A stretch of DNA of 48,548 nt, from NCBI GenBank assembly GCA_035703895.1, contig DASSXJ010000248.1, positions 1-48,548 on the forward strand, read 5' to 3'. This DNA is from a bacterium. GTDB lineage: Bacteria; Sysuimicrobiota; Sysuimicrobiia; Sysuimicrobiales; Segetimicrobiaceae. Each line of letters begins with the position of its first letter. Positions within the stretch are counted from its first letter, which is position 1. This document shows, in pieces, positions 40,366 to 47,770 of the stretch. The notes below the pieces were generated by a model. It was not told the origin of the DNA. It searched no databases and was given only the letters and a program-made list of their open reading frames with translations. The position numbers were made by a program, and so were the translations under genes.

Positions 40366-41919
40366 ATGAGACGGCCTAATCTGGTGCGTGGATTTTGGGC
40401 TGGCGCGGCCGGCGGTGCTGCGGTGATGCTCGTCCTATTTGCCTACCGCTACGCGACGGGGATGCCGACGCTTCCGGAGGCGCTCGCCGAGCGCATGATC
40501 CGGCTGCTCCCGTATCAACTCTTCGCGCTCGTTTTGGCCAAGCTTCAGCACCTCGCGAAGCCGCTGGGGTTCGTCATGGCGATCGTGACGAGCGTGGTCG
40601 GATTCGGGCTCGGCGGCGTGGTGTACGCCTGGGGCACCCGGCAGACGCGCCGCGCGCGTCCGCTCCTCGCTGCGGCGACGGCGGTGATCACGTGGGTGCT
40701 GCTCACCTACGCCTTCCTGCCGTTCATCGAGGGGGGATTCCTCGGCGTCCCGCTGACCACCCTCGTGACGTCCCCCGCGGTCTCGATGGCGCTGGCCAGC
40801 GTGGTGTACGCGGTGGTGCTGGTGCTCCTCGCCGGACCGGCCGGGGTCGGTTCGATCACAGTCCCCTCGAGCGCGTCACCGGCCGCCGTCTCTCAGGATG
40901 CGGTCACCCGGCGTGACGTCCTGCGCCGTTCGGCCATCGTGCTCGTGGCCGCGGCCGCGGGGACGCGCTGTGTGACGTGGATCGGCAGCGCGGCATCACG
41001 GGTGGCTGCGGCGGCCGCCCAGACGTTCGCCCTCGTCAAGGGCATGCCGCCGGAAGTGACACCCAACGGCCAGTTCTACCAGATCTCCAAGAACTTCTTC
41101 GATCCCACGGTCGATATCGCCAAGTGGGAGCTCGACGTCAAGGGGGCGGTGTCCAAACCGCTCAAGCTGACCTTGGACGAATTCAAGAAGGCCGCGCCGG
41201 CGGTCGAACGGCACCAGACGTTTGAGTGCATCAGCAACGAGGTCGGCGGCGATTTGATCGGCAACGCGAAGTGGAAGGGCGTGCGCGTCAAGGACATCCT
41301 GGCCCTGGCCGGGGTCAAGCCGGGGGCGAAGACGGTGATCTGGCATGCCGCGGACGGGTACACGGAGTCGATTCCGCTGGAGATCGCCACCGATCCGCTG
41401 ACGCTGCTCGCCTACGAGATGAACGGCGAGCCGATCCCGCAGAAGCACGGCGCCCCCGTGCGTGTGCTGCTGATCAACCGCTACGGCATGAAGCAGCCCA
41501 AGTGGCTCACCTCCATCGAAGTCTCCACCCAGGAGTATCGGAGCACCAAAGGGTACTGGGAGCAGCAGGGGTGGAGCCAGGACGCCTACGTGAAGGTCAA
41601 CAGCGCATTCCGGGTCGAGACGAAAGAAGGCGCCGATCTCGCGTTGGGCGGGTGGGCGTTCGCCGGCAATCGGGGGATCTCAAAGGTGGAGTTCAGCCAC
41701 GACGGCGGGAAGACGTGGCTTCCGGCGGCCGTCAAAGAGGCGCTCGGCGAAAATACCTGGCAGTTTTGGTCGGCGACGTGGACGCCCCCCAAACCGGGCG
41801 ACTATACGATTCAGGTCCGCGCGACCGACGGGAAGGGTGTACTGCAGCCCGCGGAGCCGAAGCCCACGCTGCCCGACGGCGGTCAAGGCTATCACACGGT
41901 GAAGGTGCACTTCGCATAA
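40366..41919 (+). CDS. Membrane-anchored sulfite oxidase-fold molybdopterin oxidoreductase
   Basis: This 517-residue two-part protein has an N-terminal membrane domain (about residues 1-170, four to five hydrophobic segments), then a Tat-like segment (TRRDVLRRSA plus a hydrophobic Ala/Val run, about 180-205), then a sulfite oxidase/YedY-like catalytic domain. The likely molybdenum-ligand cysteine is C288 in FECISNEVGG, followed by WKGVRVKDIL, and the GHGAPVR-like KHGAPVRVLL and YGMKQPKW segments. A C-terminal Ig-like dimerisation domain (about 415-517) is present. The ATG at 40366 sits seven bases after AGGTG; GTG at 40360 is an alternative. It lies 92 bases after nuoC on the same strand. The electron donor or acceptor is unknown. 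Confidence 0.85.
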   Translation: MRRPNLVRGFWAGAAGGAAVMLVLFAYRYATGMPTLPEALAERMIRLLPYQLFALVLAKLQHLAKPLGFVMAIVTSVVGFGLGGVVYAWGTRQTRRARPLLAAATAVITWVLLTYAFLPFIEGGFLGVPLTTLVTSPAVSMALASVVYAVVLVLLAGPAGVGSITVPSSASPAAVSQDAVTRRDVLRRSAIVLVAAAAGTRCVTWIGSAASRVAAAAAQTFALVKGMPPEVTPNGQFYQISKNFFDPTVDIAKWELDVKGAVSKPLKLTLDEFKKAAPAVERHQTFECISNEVGGDLIGNAKWKGVRVKDILALAGVKPGAKTVIWHAADGYTESIPLEIATDPLTLLAYEMNGEPIPQKHGAPVRVLLINRYGMKQPKWLTSIEVSTQEYRSTKGYWEQQGWSQDAYVKVNSAFRVETKEGADLALGGWAFAGNRGISKVEFSHDGGKTWLPAAVKEALGENTWQFWSATWTPPKPGDYTIQVRATDGKGVLQPAEPKPTLPDGGQGYHTVKVHFA

Positions 41920-41937
41920 CTCAGGACCGCTCGACCG

Positions 41938-42876
41938 TTACCGATCGCGACTGAGGAGATACATCGAGAGATCCCGCAACCATCGGCCTCGGTCCCCGAG
42001 CGGCTCGAGGGCGAGAATCGCTTGGGCCGTCGCTTCCTGGGCGAGGCGCCGGGAGGGGGCCAGACCGAACACGGATGGAAAGGTGATCTTGGCCTGGGCC
42101 GCGTCGCTGCCGGTGCCCTTGCCGAGTTTCGTCTCTTCGCCAACGACATCGAGGATATCGTCCACGATCTGAAACGCGAGCCCCACGTGTTTGCCGTAGC
42201 GGCTCAGGGCGTCGAGATCTCCCGCCGCCGCGCCACCGAGCAGGCCTCCAATTCGCACGCAGGCTTGGATGAAGGATCCGGTCTTGAGGCGGTGGATCTC
42301 GTGCACGTCGGCCGCAGCTAACGGCTCTCCGGAGGCGAAGAGGTCCAGCGCCTGCCCGCCCACCATGCCGTGGGGTCCGATCCCCCGCGCCAGCTCGGCG
42401 ATCGCCCTCACCACCCGGTCGGCCGGCACCTCGGGGGCCGCATTTCGCGCCAGCAGCTCGAACGCGTACGCGTGCAGCGCATCGCCGGCCAGCAAGGCGA
42501 TCGCCTCGCCGTAGAGGACATGGCACGTGGGCCGGCCCCGCCGGGTCGGCGAGTTGTCCATCGAGGGAAGATCGTCGTGAATCAGTGAGTAGGTGTGGAT
42601 CAGTTCGACCGCGCACGCCGCGGAGAGCACCGCCTCCGCGGCCATCCCCGCCACCTCCGCCCCGGCGAGCACCAGGATCGGCCTGAGGCGTTTTCCGCCC
42701 GCGAACAGGCTGTGGCGCATGGCCTCGAGCACCTGCCGGGACGGCTCGTCGTCCGCAGCGACGAACCGGTCGAGCGCGCGCTCGATCGCTCGGCGGTGCT
42801 CTTCCAGACGCGTCCCCACCGCGTCCAGGGCTTCTCTCGAGAGGGTCAAGGATCGACCGGGCTGGGTATCCGACAC
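41938..42876 (-). CDS. Polyprenyl diphosphate synthase (FPP/GGPP type)
   Basis: This 312-residue trans-prenyltransferase condenses isopentenyl diphosphate with an allylic diphosphate. Both aspartate-rich motifs are present: the first as HDDLPSMDN with the following TRRGRPTCH, the second as FQIVDDILDV, together with GGKRLRP and the GMVGGQALDL region. It belongs to the IspA/CrtE group giving C15-C20 products; chain length cannot be read reliably. The GTG at 42876 is eight bases after GAGGA; an upstream frame extension (to 42972) has no homology. It is convergent with the molybdoenzyme gene and divergent from the MFS gene. HpnA/HpnG-like genes are found 5 kb away. Confidence 0.9.
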   Translation of the reverse strand: MSDTQPGRSLTLSREALDAVGTRLEEHRRAIERALDRFVAADDEPSRQVLEAMRHSLFAGGKRLRPILVLAGAEVAGMAAEAVLSAACAVELIHTYSLIHDDLPSMDNSPTRRGRPTCHVLYGEAIALLAGDALHAYAFELLARNAAPEVPADRVVRAIAELARGIGPHGMVGGQALDLFASGEPLAAADVHEIHRLKTGSFIQACVRIGGLLGGAAAGDLDALSRYGKHVGLAFQIVDDILDVVGEETKLGKGTGSDAAQAKITFPSVFGLAPSRRLAQEATAQAILALEPLGDRGRWLRDLSMYLLSRDR

Positions 42877-42979
42877 GCACGCATCCTCGCTAGCGGGGAG
42901 TCTGTCTCGCGCGGCCACAGCGGCGCTCGGCCGGCGTCCGGTACTTCGCGTCCCCAGCCGCCTCGCCGCCAAAGAAATG

Positions 42980-42998
42980 GACCACCGGATCGGTGGTC
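42980..42998. promoter_or_regulatory. 19-base palindrome in the divergent prenyl synthase/MFS region
   Basis: GACCACCG (42980-42987) and CGGTGGTC (42991-42998) are perfect inverted repeats separated by GAT. The dyad lies in the 209-base divergent gap, about 100 bases from the prenyl synthase start and 90 from the MFS start, as expected of an operator. Confidence 0.45.
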
Positions 42999-43032
42999 AC
43001 GAATGTCCTGCTGATTTTCCAATCCTGCATTG

Positions 43033-43041
43033 TGGTATTAT
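43033..43041 (+). promoter_or_regulatory. Extended -10 promoter candidate for the MFS gene
   Basis: TGGTATTAT matches the TGnTATAAT extended -10 consensus except one base; the region around it is AT-rich. No good -35 is seen. It lies 45 bases upstream of the ATG. Confidence 0.4.
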
Positions 43042-43085
43042 ACCCTGGTCGCGCTGTGGCACGCAACTGCCGGCGATGGGGTGAT

Positions 43086-44330
43086 ATGAGCCGACTGCTG
43101 ACGCTGCGCAATGCGCAACTCTATCTCGCCGGGACCGCCTTGTCGCTCTTTGGCGACACCGCGCTCTTTCTCGCCGTGGCGGTGTGGGTGAAGATCCTCA
43201 CGGGGAGCAACGGGGCCGCCGGACTCATCTTCTTCATCCTCGGCGTGCCTGCGCTCTTCGCCCCCGCCTCCGGCCTGCTCGTGGATCGCGTGCGGCGGCG
43301 GCCGCTGCTCATCCTCGCGAACGTGGCGACCGGCGCGATGGTCCTGCTGCTGCTGCTCGTGCACGGCAAAGGGGACGTGTGGCTCATCTACCTCGTCGTG
43401 TTCCTGTATGGTGCGTCCTACACCATCATCAACGCGGCGCAGTCGGCGATGTTCACCGTGATGCTCCCGCGGGAACTGTTGGGGGAGAACAACGCGGCGA
43501 TGCAGACGGTCTGGCAAGGGCTGCACCTCATTGGTCCGATGGCGGGCGCGGCGCTGTTCGCGTGGCGGGGCGGAGCCTTTGTGGCGGTCTTGGATGCCCT
43601 GACGTTCTTCGTGGCGGCAATCGCGATCGGGTTCGTCCGCGTCGCGGAGGGCGTGCCGGAGCGGAGGAACGCTCGAATCGACGTGGAGTTGCTGGCCGGG
43701 GTCCGGCACATCATGGGTACGGTTCGGCTCCGCCAGTTGGTGCTCGTGGGCATCCTGGCGTCGTGCGTGTTTGGGTTCGGTCAGACCGTCATCTTCGCGG
43801 TGGTCGACCAGGGACTGCATCGTCCCCCGACGTTCCTCGGTGTGCTGATCGGCGTGATGGGGATCGGCGGCCTGGTGGGTGGCCTGACGGCCGCACGGGT
43901 GATGTCCGTGCTTGGTGAAGGCGCCGTCACCGGGATGGGTCTGGTGCTCGGCGCGATCGGGTCGCCCCTCCTGGCCCTGCCCTCGTTGGCCGGGGTGGTC
44001 CTCGGCGTGATTCTGTTCGGGATCGGGCTCCCGTGGATCATCGTCGGGACCAACACGCTGGTCCAGCGGGCCACGCCCGCCCACCTGCAGGGCCGGGTGG
44101 CCTCCGCCTTCGGCACGGTGTTGGGCGTGCCGCAAGTCGCTTCGATCGCGCTCGGGGCCATGCTGATCTTCGTGATCGACTATCGTGTGCTGGTGCTGCT
44201 GATGGCGGCCGTGTTGACGGCGGCGGGGACGTATCTCCTCACTCGAGGAGAGCAGCGCGGCGGGCCCTCAGACCCGGCAGGATCGATGGAGACCTTGTAT
44301 CGAATTGAGGCGCCTGATGTCCCCAGCTGA
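43086..44330 (+). CDS. MFS transporter, efflux type
   Basis: This 414-residue transporter of the major facilitator superfamily has about twelve hydrophobic segments in two halves. The loop between segments 2 and 3 carries the motif A remnant SGLLVDRVRRRPLL, and NAAMQTVWQGLHLIGPMAGAALF resembles drug/macrolide exporters of the DHA3 (MefA-like) group. The substrate is unknown. The ATG at 43086 follows GGGGTGAT; upstream in-frame codons reach 42993 but would place the promoter inside the gene. The next gene starts 15 bases downstream. Confidence 0.85.
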   Translation: MSRLLTLRNAQLYLAGTALSLFGDTALFLAVAVWVKILTGSNGAAGLIFFILGVPALFAPASGLLVDRVRRRPLLILANVATGAMVLLLLLVHGKGDVWLIYLVVFLYGASYTIINAAQSAMFTVMLPRELLGENNAAMQTVWQGLHLIGPMAGAALFAWRGGAFVAVLDALTFFVAAIAIGFVRVAEGVPERRNARIDVELLAGVRHIMGTVRLRQLVLVGILASCVFGFGQTVIFAVVDQGLHRPPTFLGVLIGVMGIGGLVGGLTAARVMSVLGEGAVTGMGLVLGAIGSPLLALPSLAGVVLGVILFGIGLPWIIVGTNTLVQRATPAHLQGRVASAFGTVLGVPQVASIALGAMLIFVIDYRVLVLLMAAVLTAAGTYLLTRGEQRGGPSDPAGSMETLYRIEAPDVPS

Positions 44331-44345
44331 ACAGAGACGCACGCC

Positions 44346-45515
44346 ATGGCGCTGCGCGGCGTGAATCCGAAGCGCCTCCTGGTCGTCAGCAACGGGTACG
44401 GTGAGGATGTCGGCGCGTCCGAGGTGGTCCGGGCCCTGCCCCGCGAGGGCCTGGATGTCATCGTGTATCCGCTCGTCGGTCTTGGGTCCCACTATCCGCC
44501 CGGGGTCACGCTGCTCGAACCCCGGCGCGAGTTCCCCAGCGGCGGGTTCGGCTGGATCGCCGGGTGGCGCAGCTTCCGGGAGGACCTCGCCCAGGGCATC
44601 CTCCGGTTTTGGTTGAGTCAGTGCCGGACCGTTCGAACCCAACGCGGCCGCGTCGATCTCGTGCTCGTCTCAGGAGATGTCTACTGTCTGGCGATGGCGA
44701 GCCCCGCGGGCGGCCCGAGGGTATTTCTCGCGGGGACGAAGTCGCAGTATTTCGCGCCCTACAATCCGGTCGAGGTCTGGCTGCTTCGGCGGCTCGCGAG
44801 CCAGGTCTTTACGCGAGACGAGGTCACGGCGACCGTCTTGCGGGCGCAGGGGGTGAATGCCCGGTTCTGTGGGTTCTGGATGATGGATGCCCTCCGGCCC
44901 TCGGGGGAGACGTTCGGTCTGCCTCAGGGCCGAGCGGTGGTCACCGTGCTGCCGGGGAGTAAGTCGCCCGCCTACGACAACCTCATCCCCCTGCTGCGGG
45001 CTGCCAACATGGCCTCGGCTCGGACGACGCCGGCGCCGGCGATCCTCCTGGCATGGGCCGCCCAGCTGCCCGTGGCTCGCCTCAGGCACACCATCACCGC
45101 GCAGGGGGGCGTATGGAAGGATCCCACCCATTTCCGCTTCCAGGAGATCGAGGTCACGGTGACCACGACACACTATTCTGACGCCCTCGAGCGCGCGACC
45201 GCCGTGTTGGGCATGGCGGGGGCTGCGCACGAGCACGCGGCCGGACTTGGCAAACCGGTCGTGGCCTTCCCGGGGACGGGGCCACAGTTCAGGCCCGGCT
45301 TCCTTCAAGGCCAACGGCGGCTCCTCGGCGACGCGTTGATCGACACTGCGACGTGGGATGAAGCGGGGGTTGCGCTGGCGGCCTTGCTCGCGGACCCGCA
45401 TGAACGCGAGCGCAGGGGACAGATTGGGCGGGCGCGCCAGGGAGGGCCGGGAGGAGCCGCGATGATCGCGGGGTACCTCCTGGACAGGCTCGGTCTCAAC
45501 CAGTTGATCGCGTAG
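44346..45515 (+). CDS. Lipid-A-disaccharide synthase-related glycosyltransferase-like protein
   Basis: This 389-residue protein matches the LpxB-related family found in cyanobacteria and other bacteria that do not always make classical lipid A. It has a GT-B-like layout: an N-terminal start LLVVSNGYGEDVGAS, VSGDVYCL, a mid-protein VLPGSKSPAYDN (LpxB-like nucleotide-sugar region) and GMAGAAHEHAAGLGKPVVAFPGTGPQF near the C-terminus, matching the donor-binding region of LpxB and MurG-type enzymes. Its reaction is not established. The next gene, a membrane glycosyltransferase, begins directly after the stop, so the two probably act on the same envelope glycolipid. Confidence 0.85.
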   Translation: MALRGVNPKRLLVVSNGYGEDVGASEVVRALPREGLDVIVYPLVGLGSHYPPGVTLLEPRREFPSGGFGWIAGWRSFREDLAQGILRFWLSQCRTVRTQRGRVDLVLVSGDVYCLAMASPAGGPRVFLAGTKSQYFAPYNPVEVWLLRRLASQVFTRDEVTATVLRAQGVNARFCGFWMMDALRPSGETFGLPQGRAVVTVLPGSKSPAYDNLIPLLRAANMASARTTPAPAILLAWAAQLPVARLRHTITAQGGVWKDPTHFRFQEIEVTVTTTHYSDALERATAVLGMAGAAHEHAAGLGKPVVAFPGTGPQFRPGFLQGQRRLLGDALIDTATWDEAGVALAALLADPHERERRGQIGRARQGGPGGAAMIAGYLLDRLGLNQLIA

Positions 45516-47138
45516 GTGGCTTCTCCGTCCGATCCTCGATGGACCGCGCGAGAGCGCTGTGCGGTCGCACTTCTGCTGGTGGCGTGCGCGCTCCTCGACC
45601 TGTACCGGCTCGGTGTCCCTCCCTTGTTCGATCAGGACGAGGGGAACTACGCGGAGATCGCCGCGGAGATTGTCCAGACCGGCGACCCGGTGACGCTGCA
45701 TGTCAACGGCCAGCCCTGGTATGTGCACCCCCCGTTCTACTTGTGGCTCGTCGCCGCGACCGGGCGCCTGGTGGGGTTCTCCGAGTGGTCCGTGCGAATC
45801 TGGTCGGCACTGTTCAGTATCGTCGCGGTGTACGCGACGGTATTGTTGGGTCGGGTCCTGTTCGGACCCCGGGTCGGGCTGCTCGCGGGGGCCATGCTCG
45901 CGGTCACCTTCCAGTACTTGATCCAGTCCCGCCTAGCCGTGTTCGACACCGTGCTGCTTGCGTGGATGCTGCTGGCCGTTTGGGCCTTCTACCGCGGGTA
46001 CGCAACTCGCCGGCGCGCCGAGTACGTCCGCTTCTTCCTGTTCGCCGGCCTGGCCACCCTGACGAAGGGGCCGATCGGGCTCGTGCTCCCGGGGCTTGTA
46101 CTCATCGCATTTGTCGGCCTGCGCCGGGCATGGGCCAGCTTGCGGGAGGTGCCGTGGGGTGCGGGTCTGGCCGTCTATGCGGTGGTGGGACTCTCCTGGT
46201 ATGCCGCGCAGATCGCGCTGCATGGACGAGCCTTTGTCTCGTCCAACTTCGGGTACTACACTCTGCACCGGTATTTCGGGGTCGTCGAGAAGCACGCCGG
46301 GCCGTGGTACCTCTATCTGCCGGTGGCGCTGTTTGGCGGGTTCCCCTGGACGGCATTTTGGCCGGCCGCGGCGGCGCTGCACGTCCGCCGCTGGCGGGTC
46401 TCGGATGGCAGCCTGCTCGTCCTGTTGGGGGTGGCGATACCGTTTCTTTTCTACTCGGCGGCCCAGACCAAGCTTCCCGGGTACATCATGCCGATCTTTC
46501 CATTTGCGGCGGTGGGGGTCGCCGTGCTGTGGGAACCGGTCCTTGCGTCGAAGCGGCTGACCCCGCCGATCACAACCGCGTTGTGGGCGCTCCTGATCCT
46601 CGTCATGGCGTTGCTGTCGGCGGTGGCCGCGTATCTCGCCGTGTACCATCCGGGGGCGTATCAGACGGCGCGGCACGCGTTGCTGATTCCGGCCTGGGTG
46701 CTCGCGGCGGGCATCGGGATCGTCCTCCTCCTCGCCGTGGCAGGCCGGGCGGTCGCGTCGTTCGTCGCCCTGTGGGCCGCCGTGGCGATCACGTGGCTCG
46801 CGCTGCTGACCTGGGTCATCCCTCTCGTGGAAGCGCAAATGCCTCCGACGAAACCGCTGGCCCGCGAGATCCGACCCGTCCTCCAACCCGGTGATCGCAT
46901 CGTCGGGTACAAGATGGACATCGCGTCATCGCTCATCTTCTACACCGGTCACCGGACCGAGTGGGCCGAAACGCCCGCCGCGCTGCACAGCGACCTCTGC
47001 GCGCCCGGCCGGGTGTTTCTCCTGATTACCAGGGAGGAGATGGCAAAGCTGCCACAGGCGCTGTCGGGGCTCAGCCTGTTCGCGGAGCGACGCGGCACGC
47101 TTGTCTTTATCAAGCCCGCCTCGATGCGGTGCCCCTAA
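45516..47138 (+). CDS. GT39/ArnT-like membrane glycosyltransferase (paralogue B)
   Basis: This 540-residue polytopic transferase is very similar along its whole length to the product of 10532-12148. Shared landmarks include LDLYRLGVPPLFDQDEGNYAEIA (acidic loop of the active site), WYVHPPFYLW, QYLIQSRLAVFDTVL, GGFPWTAFWPAAAALH, and the C-terminal SLIFYTGHRTEW and CAPGRVF. About eleven membrane segments precede a small periplasmic domain. The GTG at 45516 follows the TAG stop of the LpxB-related gene without any gap. The likely reaction is transfer of a sugar from a polyprenyl-phosphate donor to a lipid or protein acceptor. It is convergent with the nucleosidase-like gene (four-base overlap, CTAA). 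Confidence 0.85.
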   Translation: MASPSDPRWTARERCAVALLLVACALLDLYRLGVPPLFDQDEGNYAEIAAEIVQTGDPVTLHVNGQPWYVHPPFYLWLVAATGRLVGFSEWSVRIWSALFSIVAVYATVLLGRVLFGPRVGLLAGAMLAVTFQYLIQSRLAVFDTVLLAWMLLAVWAFYRGYATRRRAEYVRFFLFAGLATLTKGPIGLVLPGLVLIAFVGLRRAWASLREVPWGAGLAVYAVVGLSWYAAQIALHGRAFVSSNFGYYTLHRYFGVVEKHAGPWYLYLPVALFGGFPWTAFWPAAAALHVRRWRVSDGSLLVLLGVAIPFLFYSAAQTKLPGYIMPIFPFAAVGVAVLWEPVLASKRLTPPITTALWALLILVMALLSAVAAYLAVYHPGAYQTARHALLIPAWVLAAGIGIVLLLAVAGRAVASFVALWAAVAITWLALLTWVIPLVEAQMPPTKPLAREIRPVLQPGDRIVGYKMDIASSLIFYTGHRTEWAETPAALHSDLCAPGRVFLLITREEMAKLPQALSGLSLFAERRGTLVFIKPASMRCP

Positions 47139-47758
47139 CGTGTCGCCGCGCGGCGCGCGTACGCGCGCAACGCCGCCGCGAGGACCGCGGCGGCACGCCG
47201 GGCGCACCGGGGCGCCTCCCGGCACAGCCAGATGGCCTCTCGCCACACTTCTGGGTGGGCGAGCGCCAGCGCGGGCCGCTGCCACACCTCCGAGAGGTCC
47301 CGCTCCGGCGTATCGAGGATGACGCGCACGGCAGCGATCCGCGACGCGGTGAGCAGCCCGGTCTCCATGTCGACGGCGACGCACCCTCGATCGACCCACG
47401 ATTGGCGCGCCGCGCCCCGAACGAACGTGGAAGCAGTCCCGAGCGGGCCGCGGTCCGGTTCCCATCCGAGCTCCTGTGATGCCGCCACGAGGGCGGCCAC
47501 GAGGGACGGGTCGCACGTGAGCCATCCGCCATCCGGCCGGAGCACTTTGTCCGGAATGATGACCGACCCTGTCGGCAGGCCGGGACGCACCGCGCCTGCC
47601 AATCCGCAGGTGACCGCGACCTGGCCGATCTCTGTTCGGCGCAGCCGGCGAAGGCCGACTCCGGCCTCGATGATGCGCGCGCCCCGCACCGTGCGGCGAA
47701 CGGCCCACGCCTCCAGGCGCGTGGCCGTGACTACGGTGACCGCGGCGGCATCCCCCAC
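47135..47758 (-). CDS. Nucleoside phosphorylase-fold protein, HpnG-like
   Basis: This 207-residue protein has the purine nucleoside phosphorylase/MTA nucleosidase fold. Clear motifs are VVTATRLEAWAVRR at the N-terminus, VTCGLAGAVRPGLPTGSVIIPDKV (family phosphate/ribose loop) and AVDMETG with the ribose-binding Met-Glu pair. The short length and the neighbouring HpnA-like gene suggest HpnG, which converts adenosylhopane toward ribosylhopane in hopanoid side-chain synthesis; a general nucleosidase is the alternative. The start is GTG 47758, seven bases after AAGGAGG, one of the strongest ribosome binding sites here. The upstream epimerase-like gene ends 12 bases away. Confidence 0.75.
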   Translation of the reverse strand: MGDAAAVTVVTATRLEAWAVRRTVRGARIIEAGVGLRRLRRTEIGQVAVTCGLAGAVRPGLPTGSVIIPDKVLRPDGGWLTCDPSLVAALVAASQELGWEPDRGPLGTASTFVRGAARQSWVDRGCVAVDMETGLLTASRIAAVRVILDTPERDLSEVWQRPALALAHPEVWREAIWLCREAPRCARRAAAVLAAALRAYARRAATR

Positions 47759-47770
47759 CGCGGGGCCTCC

